From positions 8,275,685-8,339,684 of the forward strand of contig OW804097.1 of NCBI GenBank assembly GCA_942159475.1: 64,000 nucleotides of DNA, written 5' to 3'. The position numbers and the translations under genes are program-made. The notes under the pieces are model-generated. The model was given only the letters and a program-made list of their open reading frames with translations. It ran no database searches and was not told where the DNA came from. This stretch comes from Sthenelais limicola. Its lineage: Eukaryota; Annelida; Polychaeta; Phyllodocida; Sigalionidae. Below, one piece after another: positions 23,330-35,237 of this stretch (its first letter is position 1; each line of letters starts with the position of its first letter).

Positions 23330-25940
23330 AAAATGGAATAAGAAACAACTTCAAAATCATTTAAGTGTCTGGATTAAATTGAGGTTAACATGTGCACATC
23401 AGATATAGCATAATTGAATATATGAAATATTTTGTTATTCAATGGCCCGTTTCATAACTTTTAATTGTGAATAAATCACTTAGGAAACTATATTTTCGTG
23501 GGACTTGTGACAGGAGTGGGAGTGCGGGGGTAGCATTTAAGCAGTGACACCAACAGTCCCAAGGATTCATGCGAGTAGGCCTACTGCCTACTGGGTCGCA
23601 AAAGACTTGCTAGCAACTCTTTTTTATCAAGGATGGATCGTTATAATTATTTATTGATTATTTTTTATGATTATTACGACTATTTCGACTTCAAAAGTCT
23701 CCCAATCGTACAGTATGTTACACCACATTGTAGCATACATATTTAACTTAATATTTCTTTCATTAGCTATACCGAATGTAGGTTTTAATAATATTATAAT
23801 TATTTCCATACATGTTGTGTATGATGCTATAACTAATTATCGTAGCGAAGGTAAAACTCAATGTTGAATAATATGGAGATCGAGCAAAGAACAATAGCAA
23901 CAATAATATAAGTAAAGTCTAACAAATAAATCAGTTTCGTCACAAAAGTACACAAGCCTGTATAGCACGAATGGAAAATTCTGAGTAGAGTCGGGGAAAC
24001 ATGTGTTATTACTGTACATGGACTACATCCCTTTGTTCGAGAGTCAAAATGGTGGAAATATTAAAGGTTCATCTAATCATTATGAAGGCTGTAGAAACTC
24101 TAGGATTAACAGCGATGATTCCAAGTATTTTCTTGTTAATATTTCTATCACCAATTAAGCCTGTAGTCCGAATGCAGTGATATACCTATAGAGCCACTAG
24201 TTGGCTGTGATGGCCGCTCTTATGTCTGAAAACGCTAAAAATGATGAGTTGAATATGGCTGGGGGGGGGGGGGGGGGGGGGGGATTTGGTAGGTCTGAGA
24301 TGAAACAATTTTGATTATCCCCACGAGAGGGAAATATTTCTGTTGACCACCTTATACCATATATCAGAAATGTCATTATATTCAGAAATGTAATAAAATA
24401 ATATTTATATCTTGATCATAACCTATCATTTAAGAATAGTTTGAATGAAATATAGTAGCCATATTGTGTATAGGTGTACATTACCCAGAGGCTTATCGCT
24501 GGGTTAAGCTAATTCTTTAGCACCTTTATGCACGGAATTACATAGTGTACCATTGGTCAAATAAACATATTATTAATCACCGTTTTATCTCATAATAGTA
24601 TCAAAATATAGAATAGAAATGATATTGGTCTATGCTATTTCTCAGATAATTATAACTCAATATATTTATGGCATACTATTCCTATGCAAAAATGTCCTTT
24701 CCTCACGTCTTGGGCTCTAGATTCCTTAATATTTGAGAAAGATTTAATAAAATTCAATATTATTACATAAATAAACTGAGACTATAGCTTGATTGGTTGA
24801 TGCAAGGCTATAGAAATATTTATGTAACAAAAAATACTTGGAAAAATCTATGTTAAACAGCCTTTTCAGGCATCTAAATTATTCTTTCATTTATAAAAAG
24901 GTATCGTTAACAATGGTATTTGAGGTTATAATAGTTTGCTTTACTTGATACAACAAATTACATACTGCAAGCATGTGTTTTACTTTGTTTTACTTTGTTT
25001 TATCTTATTATCTTACATGTGGATATCAGGGACGGACAATCGGTGACCAAATGAGCAATTTTTGCCTAAATTCTTGTGATATTTAGCATTTAAATCACAT
25101 ACTAAATATATATATTACATTTGTGTCCAAAGGTTTGATTGCGTATAAATAAATTTAGCCTATGGCTTATAACATAATAATAGCTTCATTTGAGACATAA
25201 AATTAATAGATCTTTTATGCTTTTTATGAGATTCGTTGACAATGAATAAAGGGCTTGAGGTATAAGATAACATTTGTATTCACAGGTTTAACTTGGTATG
25301 AAAATGTAATTTCTGTACTAAATAGTAGGAAATTGATAGCTAAACAACGCATGAAAGAAAACCTGTTAAATGTGTCGCGTTTTTGTTAGTTTCTTTAAAT
25401 GTTTGATGATTAATAATTTGATACGTACCCCCCCCCCACCCCCACCGCCCATATGCAGCTAAAATACCCATCTGTACAATATCATTAAGCCTAGGGCATA
25501 ATAATCATGTTAATATTATACAAGTAGGTTATATAATAGAAGACCTAGGCCTAGCCTACTACTAGGCTACAGTAGGCTAGAGGCCTATACGACATGGCCA
25601 TGGCCATGGCCATGGGCGATGATACAGAGCTTTCATGATCTGAAGCATCAAAATAGTTGTAAGTGTAACAGTTGAGATAATAATCATAGATTATACTTTT
25701 ATAGGGTACTGATCTTACCTCCATGGTTGTCCGATTCCAACATGGAAAAGATGAATAGATCCATATGTGTACATGTATAAGAATACACAATTTCTTCATA
25801 TCTCTGCACGAAGTTCGCGCACCGATGAACAGGACGACGTCGACGACGTTAATTACTGCGCGCTCTGAGCCGCCAGAGAGCAGCGCTGCATGGCGCAGTT
25901 ACTGGACGCGCCACCTATCAAGCGTTTTTACGTATAGTTC
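23330..25940. other. AT-rich right part of the DNA element
   Basis: No supported gene. Holds the poly-G run, a poly-C tract near 25429-25446, a (catggc)n palindromic microsatellite near 25593-25614, and the GC-rich subterminal arm at 25800-25916. Confidence 0.5.
24261..24283 (+). repeat. Poly-G run
   Basis: Uninterrupted run of about 23 G. The length is likely unstable and error-prone in assembly. Confidence 0.9.
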
Positions 25941-25947
25941 CCCATTG

Positions 25948-27006
25948 ATTACCACCTTCTTGTAGCAAGGTGTACCCGTAAGGATCGTGTAAATGAGCAT
26001 GTATAGGGATAGGGAAAATTACTGGTCTGTAAATTGTATATCGGTTCGGCGCATAGGAATATTTAATCGCGATCTGAATTGTCAACAAGTTATCGTTAAA
26101 AGTTGACTCTAGCGATCTTCTCCATTCATAATAAGATCCTAGGGGTATAGCGTTGGAAGAATGTTTTCTGATATTAATGGTCAATCTTTCTACCGCTTTT
26201 TCTAGTTTTTCTTTTGATAATACCGACAGTGGGAGATAAGAATCTGCCACGGAGTCGAGGGTATTAAGCAACACGAGGACCCCCTGTCTATATTGTAACT
26301 GGGAGGCCACATTGGCTAGTTGTTCGCTTGCTGCAATGGTGCTGGCGAAGTTCTTACTAGAAAAATTGAATTTATCGTCCAGATCGTTTACGATTTTAAC
26401 TAGATCTTTGTCTAATTTTTCGAAATCATCTACCGCTTCTGCTCTTAGAGAATTTAGTGATTTGGCTACTAAATGGGCATTGATTGCATTAGCTCTTAGT
26501 ATGCGGTCCCGTTTAATATCATCTAACTTAGTTTCTCTCATGGTGGAAATAAGATCATTCATGTCTGAAGTAATTACTTCGAATTCTGGCTCAGTGGCTG
26601 TTCCTACCGCTCTGTTCAACATATTGCCTATAAACTGAAATCCTCTTCGTTTAGCTCTGGCGTCTTTAATATTGAACCCTTCTAACAGGGCGGAAATTCT
26701 ACCATAAGTTTTATTATTGGCTTCCCCCACTATTGCTTGCAAACCCGCCAAGTCGGCGTAGAAACGGTTATAGTAGTCTAGGGCCGAGTCAAATGGCTCT
26801 TCTATAGGGCAAGGTTTCGGAACCGTTAAGGGGATCTGTATTTTGATGAATTGAAAATTGGTTCTAGTATCCAGTTTGTGCCTCAATCTTTTGAACACAA
26901 TGCCATAGTTCTGCCTAAGGATTTCTTCTGAGTGGACGGTGTATACCGTCAATACAACCCTGAACGGAATAGAAAAGTATTTTGATATAGTTCTAAAGTC
27001 TATCAA
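25948..27006 (-). pseudogene. env: env, N-terminal part with furin-like site
   Basis: Open frame of 362 codons (27006-25918); the last dozen codons are transposon sequence. A basic site RAKRR at about residues 117-121 is followed by a GFQFIGNML hydrophobic segment, the cleavage site and fusion peptide expected of errantivirus/baculovirus-F-like env proteins. Helical heptad-like regions follow. The first residue is encoded by TTG and no ATG occurs before about residue 129. An in-frame stop and an AG lie just upstream (27020-27030). The start codon therefore probably comes from a spliced leader exon, as in known errantivirus env mRNAs. Broken downstream by the 10-kb insertion. Confidence 0.8.
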
Positions 27007-27030
27007 CCGAACAACTGGGAATCTTGCTAA

Positions 27031-27890
27031 TCATTGAATAATCCGATGCAAAATACATTCAAAACAGTATGTGCCGTTAGGAAAATTTACTTACCACCAA
27101 AATATGGTGAATTTGTCCATGTTGTGAGAAGTTTGAATTCGAATCTAGATGACAAATCAGGTGTTGCTCTTTCTAGCTACGCTTCTAAGATGGAAGTGCT
27201 GTACTTAGGGTTAGCGTCACCCCAGGCCTGAGGTGACCTACGTAGGGGTGTGGCTTGACCAAGTGGGGCGACCAATGGCTATGGTTCGCGCCTCTTTAAG
27301 CGTTAGTCCTAGGTGTAAAGGCCTAGCTAACTTATGGTGACACCACCCCCTCCCAAGTGTAAGTACCCACGCAACCTCCCTAAAATCCTGTTTGCATACT
27401 TTATCTTTTGTGTACAAGCTTCTCGCCGGCCACCTGCTACATGCAATAGTAGTCCAGGCTCACTGTGCTAATCCTATAGGCAAGGGTTTAATTTCCAGCT
27501 GTTGGTTGGTAATTAGTTAAACATGAAAAGGCTAAAACTTGGCTTTTGTGAGCGTCTAGCGTGGGGACACTTTTGTAAGACAATGGGGCTTAGTTGGCGT
27601 CCTAGTCCCGCTTTAATTCTTTTATCTCCCCCCTTTGGGCAATCTCCGAATGCGGTAATCCCTTAGGCTTTTGGAGAACGTTTATTTGTTCCCCCAGCAA
27701 GGAATTTTTAAATAAAGCTGATAGTGTTAGTAATAAAGAGTCCTTAAAAAGGCTAGAAAAAAACAGAAATAGGAACTTGCTTGTACCTGCCTTCATTAAG
27801 ATAAAAGCAGTATGGACAAGTTTCCTGAGGGAAAAACAAAAGTAAAGCAGCTTGAAAGAATGAACAAATGGGTATTTGGGCTTACGTCAG
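27031..27890 (-). other. Spacer between small ORF and env
   Basis: No supported gene. Contains a short minus-strand frame (27796-27602) rich in Leu/Lys/Phe that lacks any recognisable motif, and GC-rich patches around 27220-27440. Could hold env leader splice signals. Confidence 0.4.
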
Positions 27891-27894
27891 AATC

Positions 27895-28173
27895 CTAGAT
27901 GATCTTAATCTTGTGTGAATTTTTTAGTAAAGCACAATCCTCCACTACCGGTAATGATAGTGCGAATCCTTTTTCCTTATTCGCTTCAGCCAGTTCAGTG
28001 TCCCAATCTTCGCCTAACCAAACTGATGGGTCTGAGGCGGGTGTTTTGGTAACATGGGTATTATCCTTAATGTTGTACCAATAATTCTCCACAAAATTCT
28101 TAGTAATAGCTTCCAGGAGAATTTCTTCCTTCTCTTGTTAAGAAAGATTCCTCTGGGCGGTAGTGATGGCCAT
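27895..28173 (-). pseudogene. Small extra ORF between pol and env
   Basis: 93 codons from an ATG at 28173 to the stop at 27895, interrupted only at codon 12 by TAA (28138-28140). The downstream part contains KNFVENYWYNIKDN, an acidic WLGEDWDTE stretch and ends KIKII. It is distinct from env in frame and composition. Extra ORFs in this position are known in some env-bearing LTR elements, but I recognise no family. Function unknown. Confidence 0.5.
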
Positions 28174-28488
28174 GGTAGCAGATATGTTAAGTTTGTGGAA
28201 TATGGCTCAAGTGTCTACTTCGAAATATCTTTTGCAAGTGAGGGTCTAAAGCTTTTCCCCGTGCTTAAATATTTTTCAGCATCCACTTAGAAACAACAAT
28301 TTATTCGATAAAGCTTTCTTGGTTCATAATTGCCCAAGCCTTGGCTTTTAGATAATTTAGGTGTGGCCTCAGAAGCTTGTCGCGCGGCTTGCGCGACTCT
28401 TGTCATGTCTGTCGGCCGTTTGGGCTTGTGAAGAAAAGGCTTATTGTTGTGAAAACATTCGATGAACCCACACTGGCGATTTAGACGT

Positions 28489-31400
28489 CTAAGCCTCCTG
28501 CAAGCTTTCCCATTCTTCTTCCGATATATTTATGTTAGGGTTATTTAATAAATCCCTATTTAAGTCTGGGTTTAACGGTTTTACTTGGGCGATGTGTACC
28601 GGCCTTGGTACGTCTTTGTTTTCTCTTAAATTTCTTAACATAAGGGAAGTGGGGCTTTTGTTAGCTGTAACTAAAAATGGTCCGGCATAGCTTTTCTGAA
28701 GCTTTTTGCTGGTACTTGGGTCCAACAAACGATGTATTTTTACATAAACAATAGTCCCTGGGCTCAAATCTTTTGTGTTAACCTTTTGGTCGTACCTTTC
28801 TTTGGCATTTTTCTGGGAATTTTCCAGATTTCTGCTAGCTTTTAACGCTGCTTGTTTCTGGACCTTAACTATATTTGTTAACGATTCTAAAACCGTTCTT
28901 GGGGTATTTGGTCCAGCTAAAGCTGCGTCTGGCGGGCTTCTTGCTAGTCTGCCGGTTGCTAGAATAAAAGGGCTGTAACCGAGGCTGTATGAGTCGGTAT
29001 TATTTAATGCAAAAACTATCGAATTTAAGTATTTATCCCAATCTCGTTGATTAGCTGAGACAAAAGCTTTCAGGTGTTCAATTATCACCCCATTCGCCTT
29101 TTCCACTAAACCTTGGCAAGCTGGGTTGTATCCACTGCCAAAAACCTGTTTAATTCCCATTGATTTACAAAATTCTGTGAATTCTAGGCTTTTGAAACAG
29201 GGTCCATTATCGCTATGGAGCACTTCTGGTACTCCCACGTTACAAATGACTTTCTCATAGAACTCATGTTTAAGGTGAGAAGAGTCAATTGACTTGGTTG
29301 GCCATGCAAAAACGAATCTGCTCATATAATCGCAACAAACCTGTATATAACGATTCCCCGATGAGGTTTGAGTGATAGGTCCCACACTATCTATTACCAT
29401 GTGTGCGAAAGGGTAGGGAGATTGTTCTCTGATAGTCATGGGAGGTTTGATGGGGTGCCTCATTTTTTTTATTTTTAGGCAAGTATCACAAGCTCCCACG
29501 AACTGTATAATGTCCCTGGACATCCTAGGCCAATAGTACCTTGTTTGGACTAGTTTTAAGAGTTTTGTTGACCCTACATGTCCTCCTAAACGTCTGCAAT
29601 GCAAGATGGTTAATAATTGTTTAACGTAATCTTTGGGCACCACTAATTGGATTTCATAGGGGTCAGATTTAACTCTTTTTGGCAGTCTGTATAAGACGTC
29701 CTCGTCCAAGAAAAAACTATCGTTTGTTAACAATATTTCTTTCTGGCGTTTTTCGCACTCCGGAATAACGTTAGATTCTAGGTATTCTATCATCTCTGAA
29801 CAGAAAACATCCTCTCTCTGTAAGGTTCTAATTTCGTCTTTACTGAGTGGATTTAAAGCTAAAATATCTCCTCCATATAGCTCTATATCTCTATTGCGGT
29901 TTACCTTTTTGTATTGCAAAGCTTTCTTTTTCTTTTCAGCCCTAGTCTCCACCGCAAAACAGCTGGCCTGGGCTTCTTCTCCCGAGATATCTTCCACGAT
30001 CTCCTTTTCGCCGGCTTGATTCGACAACAAGATGGATCTGTGTTTGTATTTTATTGTTGGATAATTTTCACAGAGCTCATTTTCCTCGAAGGGTTTTACA
30101 GCATTTACAGGATTAAAAGAAACGTGTTTTTCTTCTCTTGACACGTGCTCTGGTATAATAACCTTGTGGACGTAATCTCTTCTAGAAAGAGCGTCAGCTA
30201 CTGAATTCAGTGTACCTTTCAGATGGTAAATGTCGTAATCGAAACGATTAAAAAATTCTAGGTATCTAGCCATCCTACCGGTTAAGTTTTGCTTTGATTT
30301 CAAGGCTAAAAGAGCAGCGTGGTCAGTCAAGATAGTAAATTTTGTGCCATGCACGTAATGACCAAACTTTTCCAAGGCGAATTTAATTGATAAGAGTTTG
30401 CGATCTGTTGTGCTGTAGGAAACCTCGGCTGAGTTTAATGATCTGCCAGCAAAAGCAATGGGCCTTAGCATGTTCTTTTCGTGTTCTTGTGCGATGCAGG
30501 CCCCTAAACCGAATTGACTTGCATCAGAGGAAATAATGAAACGCTTAGAATAATCTGGGTAACGCAAGGTAACCTTCCTGCAAATCAATTCCTTAATAAG
30601 CTCGAACGATTTCTCACAGTCGTTATCCCAGACAAACTTGATTCTTGCCTTAGTTAGCTTGTACAATGGGTGCATAATCTCGCTGAAATTTGGAATAAAA
30701 CTTCTGTAGTAATTTGCTAATCCATTAAAAGCTCTCAGGTCTTTGATATTTTTGGGTCTAGGATAAGATCTTATGGGTTCGATCTTTTCTGGGTCTGGGG
30801 AAATACCTTTACCGTCTACCATGAATCCTAAAAATGGAACTTTCGACACACCAAATACACATTTCTCACCCTTGAATTTGATATCCGCTTCCCTGAAAAT
30901 TTTGAATAATTTTTCCAGGTCGCGAATGTGCTGCTTCCAAGAATCGTTTCCTATCAAGATATCGTCGATGTAGAAAACGGCTGAGTTCAAGTCCTCCAGC
31001 AAGGTATCGACCACCCCGTGGAAAGCTCTAGGGCAAGTTTTTAGACCCATTGGCATAACTTTATAAATGTAATTACCGTATGGAGTTGCAAAACCTGTTA
31101 GCTTTTCGTCACCTTTGCGAATTGGGACCTGATGGAAACCAGAATGACAGTCTAGCTTAGAGAAATACTTTCCCCCAATTTCTCCCACCTTCTACAGCGT
31201 TTCCTCTGCTGAGGGAAATAGTTTACTTTGTTCCTTTATCTGGGAATTCAGGAAACGAAAGTCTATGACCAACCTATAAGAGCGATTATTCTGTTTAGAA
31301 CCAGGCTTTTCTACTAGAAAAGCAGGTGAAGTAAACTCCAGAATTTCGTATGTCTTTTCTATGACACCTTGGGCTACCTGTTCGTCCAACGCCTTTTTCA

Positions 31401-32400
31401 TTTCTTTTCTAATGACAGGATTAACACGATACGTTTTAAATTGTTTGGCTTGATAATTATCTTTCAGTTCTATGGGATGTTGATATTTAGTTGTTCTACC
31501 TAACTTCTTATCACTACCCACGAAAAGATCTTCATAAGCGTTCAATAATTTTCCCAAATCTGTCTTTTGGCAGTCAGTCAAATCTTTACCAATGGTTTTT
31601 GATAGGTCAAAAGGCTCTGATACATTTTTGCTTTCTGCATCGACTGAGTTTAGGTTGCTATCAATCTTTACAAAATCGCTTTCCTGACGAACTGAATAGA
31701 CTCCCACCAAAGAACCTTTTGGTATAACCAATCGTTTACCTGAACCATTGAACACACACATATTTATCCTATTACTTGGCCCTTTTGGCTTCGCTAGGAC
31801 TCTTTTTACCAAATATTTCACTGGCTTCTTCCTTTTTAAATTGTCAGTGACTCCTATCATATGGTTTAAACTTTCGTGCGAGACTACATAATTAGAACAG
31901 ATCAATTCGGATCTTGGTTCCACTATATACTTCTTAGCAGCTCTTATGGAGTACACCCTTTTGTATAAGTCGTAGTCGATATTAGCTCGATATTTCTTCA
32001 AGAAATCAACCCCTAAGATTAAAGATCTTTTTAGTTTAGGCACCACTATGAAAGTGTTTTTAAATTTTGTACCGTCTATCTCAAAAGAAAACCTAACCTT
32101 TTTTCTAGCTGACTGTGCCGAGCCATCGGCTATGTAAACTTTAACATGACAATTTTGTGCGTTCATGTTCTTCAACTTGGCCTTCAAGGCTTTGAAAAAT
32201 CTTGCTGAAATGAAAGAGAGATTAGCTCCCGTGTCTATTAACACAGGGAATTTATAATCCTGAATTTTTACCGCAATACAACCTTTGCTGACATTCAATA
32301 TTATAGGATCTCCCTTACCATTTTTCAGTTCCAAGTGGCCGTCCAGGTCGTTTTCGTCGTCATCATCAAGATCGATGGGCGTTTCTGTGATCGTCTCCCG
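28489..32400 (-). pseudogene. pol: pol: protease, reverse transcriptase, RNase H, integrase
   Basis: One frame broken by TAG at 31192-31194. The first part has the aspartic protease motif LIDTGANLSFIS and the start of RT. The second has the RT catalytic segment FSKLDCHSGFHQ, YIDD (VFYIDDILIG), RNase H (SSDASQFGLGAC, TDHAALL), the integrase HHCC finger (H..GGHVG..., C..C) and the DDE residues (MVIDSVG, HSDNG, GLVEKANG). All catalytic residues that I can locate are present. Domain order PR-RT-RH-IN is that of Gypsy elements. The single internal stop lies just before the RT catalytic motif, so this copy would make only protease plus the RT fingers unless the stop is read through. Confidence 0.9.
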
Positions 32401-32448
32401 TTATCGGCTCATCTGTACGACAACAATTGCTCCCATTGCTGCCGTCGA

Positions 32449-34824
32449 CTAGTTTAACTTCGCTGTATGAGGTGTCGGTGGGCGGTATTGGCTTTTACCG
32501 TCCTTCGACGAATTCCTGCTTGAGGGATTCGATTTTCTCTCCTTGGAACGACCCCTCTCCTTGGAATCTTTAGACGAAGATCTAGATTTGTCTGACAAAC
32601 TTGTAGAGGTTGTATCTGTTGATCTGCCTCTGCTTAATGATCTTGGCCTCTGTTGATAGGCTAAATTACCATATGGGAATTGATTCATTCCATACGGCGG
32701 AGGTTGTGGGGCATAATAGGGGTTTGGTTGGTAGGGCTGTTGGAATTGTTGCTGATAAGGCTGCTGATATGAATGTTGGTACATAGGTTGTTGAAAGGGT
32801 TGTTGGAAATTTTGCCCTTGAAAGAACTGTGGCTGGGGTGGGTAAGCATATCTTTCCTTGCTTCTTCCACGACTTTCGCTTGATTTCTCACGTTCTCTGC
32901 TCTTTGATCTGTCTTTCCTCTCCTCTTTCTTAGGGAAATCTTTTTTCTGATCCTTATTGTTGGCGCTAGTCAACTCGAAAATTTCTGATCTGCTTTCGTT
33001 CTTATATACCTCTAAATTCAATTCAATTTGTCATGCTGCCTCGCAGGCTTCATCCAATGTTTTTGGCCTCTTAGATAACACTAGTTTTCTCAGATTTTTC
33101 TTCAAGCCATTGACGTATAGCTTCACCTTGACAAATTCTGAGATAGGGGCCCTATTCAACATGATTTTCTTGTCCCTTTCATATGCTCTCACGTCTTCCT
33201 CCTCTTCTTGCATTCTCATGGCGAAATCCTTCGCGCTTTCGTCATAGTCTAGCTGCTCAAACTTCTTAATAAAAGCTCGTTTGAACACATCAAAATTTAC
33301 ATCATGCATTACCGATTTATACTGATCATAGAAACATTCAGCGTCTCCTGATAGGAATTTTAAAACGCCTGTGCTTTTCAGTTCCTCATCCACTTTCATG
33401 GCGTTAGCATAGGCTTCATAATCGTTGAGGAATTTTTCTGCTGACACCAGAGCAGTAGGATGCGAGAAACTATTCGGTGGAATCGCAAACAGCTTTCGTG
33501 TGCCCCCATCGTTCGGCGTGGTCGGGGCAGTGTTAGTTTGGTTGATATCTCCGATCTTCCCTATCATGCGATCCATCACTTCTGCCACATTTAATTGTAC
33601 TGCTTCTTGGTATCGATTAGCATTGTCTGATGTAACACTTTGTTTATTTAAAATTGCCTGTTGATGCAAATTGTTCTTTTCGACTAATTTATCCTGATTT
33701 TGATTCATTTTTTCTATCATTTGAGTCAGTGTAGCTATAAGTTTTACCGTGTCTGGGTCCTTAGCTGGTGAAGGTGGGGGTGGTGGTGGTGTAGGGTTGA
33801 ATTTGTTGTAGGCTTGCATCATTTGCATGAAACGAAACATTTCCTGATTTGGGTTAAATCCTCCCATTTGTCCACCATCGTACATATCACCTCCAGTTGG
33901 ATTTTGTGGGAATTGTCCATAATATTCCATTGGGTTAGCTTGAGGATAATTGTTCATATTCGGTTTCACTTCGCCAAAAGCTTGTTCCTTTGCTTTTGCC
34001 TTTTTCCTGGCTTGGGCCTGCGCGTCAGCTTGGGCCTGGGCGTGGGCTTGGGCACGCTGCTTTGCTTGTTGTTGGGCCTGGGCATCGGCTTGTGCTTGGG
34101 CACGCTGCTTGGCTTGTAGCTGGGCTTGGGCTTGGGCGTCTGCCTGTGCTTGGGCACGAGTTTGCGCTTCTTGCTGTTCTTTTTGTTTCTGAGCAGCTAA
34201 TTTTTGTGCCCTTTCTCGTTCTTCATTCTCACCCATAGCTGTTATCAACTGTTGCTTTCTGACTCTTTCGTGATCTATTCGAAGTTGTTTAACCTCGTTA
34301 AATTGCCTGTTCTTCTCTATTTCCTGGGCTAGTTCTGCTGCCTCTGCTTTTAACTTTTGTTGCTTCAATTTTTCCTGATTCAGGGTATCGACTAGCTCCT
34401 TTTGCCGTCTTTCTTCCCCTTTTTCCAGTTCTGCTAGAGCTTTAAAGTCGTACAAACCAGAGAAACGTTCAGTAGTATCAGCCAGGGTGCTCTCCGTAGA
34501 TGAAGAGCTATCCGATTCTTTAGCAGATCGGTAGGCAATGAAGCTATCGTCCTGGGAGTAGGTAGGAATTGTAGTTGGTTTGTTCCCACCTTTCCTCAAG
34601 AATTCCACTAAATCGTCCTTTTGCTGCTGTATAGAAGTCTTGAAAACTGGAGAATACACGTCTGAATCCGATTGTGGTTCTATTTCCGACTCTGACGAAT
34701 GTTGAGGTGTAATATTTCTCCTAATAGGTGTACGTTTAGTGGCCCGCAGTCCAAGCTGTTTCCTGTAGTCGGAAACTCCCTTGTAATTTGGGTTGCTAAT
34801 TCTATTGGATCGTTTGGGTAACAT
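32449..34824 (-). pseudogene. gag: gag polyprotein
   Basis: Starts at ATG 34824. The N-terminal part is charged, with a long coiled coil that includes an Ala-Gln repeat tract (QAQA/ADAQ units, about 34190-33990). A Pro-rich linker follows, then a capsid-like Gypsy gag domain (SAEKFLNDYEAYANAM...LKFLSGDAECFYDQY). After an in-frame TGA (33031-33033) the same frame continues into a Gln/Pro/Tyr-rich and then Arg/Ser-rich tail ending in TAG (32449-32451). The tail lacks a CCHC zinc knuckle, and its RS/basic composition may replace it in RNA binding (inference). Gag and pol share one frame. Confidence 0.85.
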
Positions 34825-34883
34825 GGTACATTTTGGTAAAATTAAAATGTCCAGTTAAATTAACTTTAAAAAGTTTTTAGGAA

Positions 34884-34901
34884 CGTTTAGGTTCTCCACC
34901 A
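34884..34901 (-). other. Primer binding site
   Basis: The minus strand reads TGGTGGAGAACCTAAACG two bases after the LTR-derived sequence. The TGG start matches a tRNA CCA end. I cannot name the tRNA from memory. Confidence 0.6.
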
Positions 34902-34903
34902 GA

Positions 34904-34998
34904 TGTTATATTATAGGGAGCGATGGAATAAGAAGGTCCGTTCACAGCAATGACTATTATAAGAATGTTTATTAGACTGCGTTGGTGGGTGACGCAGA
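34904..34998 (-). repeat. Partial tandem duplication of the LTR end
   Basis: Bases 34901-34995 repeat as 34996-35090 (95 bp), differing at one site (gggagcg versus gggtgcg). The unit contains the U5-like end of the LTR plus three bases next to the PBS, so the 5' LTR is preceded by an extra LTR end. Confidence 0.85.
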
Positions 34999-35233
34999 TG
35001 TTATATTATAGGGTGCGATGGAATAAGAAGGTCCGTTCACAGCAATGACTATTATAAGAATGTTTATTAGACTGCGTTGGTGGGTGACGCGGGGGTCACC
35101 CACGTGACTGGGCACGCAGGCCTGTCACTAGGTGAGAGGGGGGTTACTACCCAATACGTACATACATGTCAATATACAAGAGTAATATATAATAAAGGCA
35201 TAAAATAAAGTAGTAGTTAACCTATATATAGCA
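34999..35233 (-). repeat. 5' LTR
   Basis: 235 bp, same length as the 3' LTR, with two substitutions (g/c in aata-g/c-gtac and a/t in ggg-a/t-gcg). Followed on the plus strand by the CTCG target duplication. Confidence 0.9.
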
Positions 35234-35237
35234 CTCG

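Larger units (their letters stand above)
15990..25947. mobile_element. Approximately 10-kb DNA element with inverted termini inserted in env
   Basis: The left end reads caatggggaact and the inverted right end caatggggaact. Both are followed within 30-45 bp by aggtggcgc and agtaactgcgccatg, giving imperfect inverted termini of about 60 bp. The env frame stops at one border and resumes at the other. The interior carries GT-AG-bounded open exons on the plus strand (17504-21761), including a SWIM-type zinc finger. No DDE transposase core was recognised and no clear target duplication is visible, so the superfamily is open. Confidence 0.65.
11401..35237 (-). mobile_element. Gypsy-superfamily LTR retroelement with env (errantivirus-like), nested insertions
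   Basis: Complete but disrupted element in minus orientation. The 4-bp target duplication CTCG is at 11401-11404 and 35234-35237. LTRs lie at 11405-11639 and 34999-35233. The order is 5' LTR, PBS, gag, pol, small ORF, env, PPT, 3' LTR. RT, RNase H and integrase with downstream env identify the Gypsy superfamily. An env with a furin-like site and adjacent fusion-peptide-like segment resembles baculovirus-F-type env genes of errantiviruses. Without its two insertions the element would be about 12.9 kb. Several stop codons and the split env mean this copy should not make the full protein set. Confidence 0.9.

Noticed and set aside
32449..32451. Programmed readthrough of the gag stop as a firm call
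   Set aside because: A second stop follows 15 codons later in the same frame and this copy has other stops, so decay explains it equally well.
33950..34238. Long open frames antisense to gag
   Set aside because: They are shadows of the Ala-Gln repeat of gag; all frames stay open because the DNA is a short repeat.
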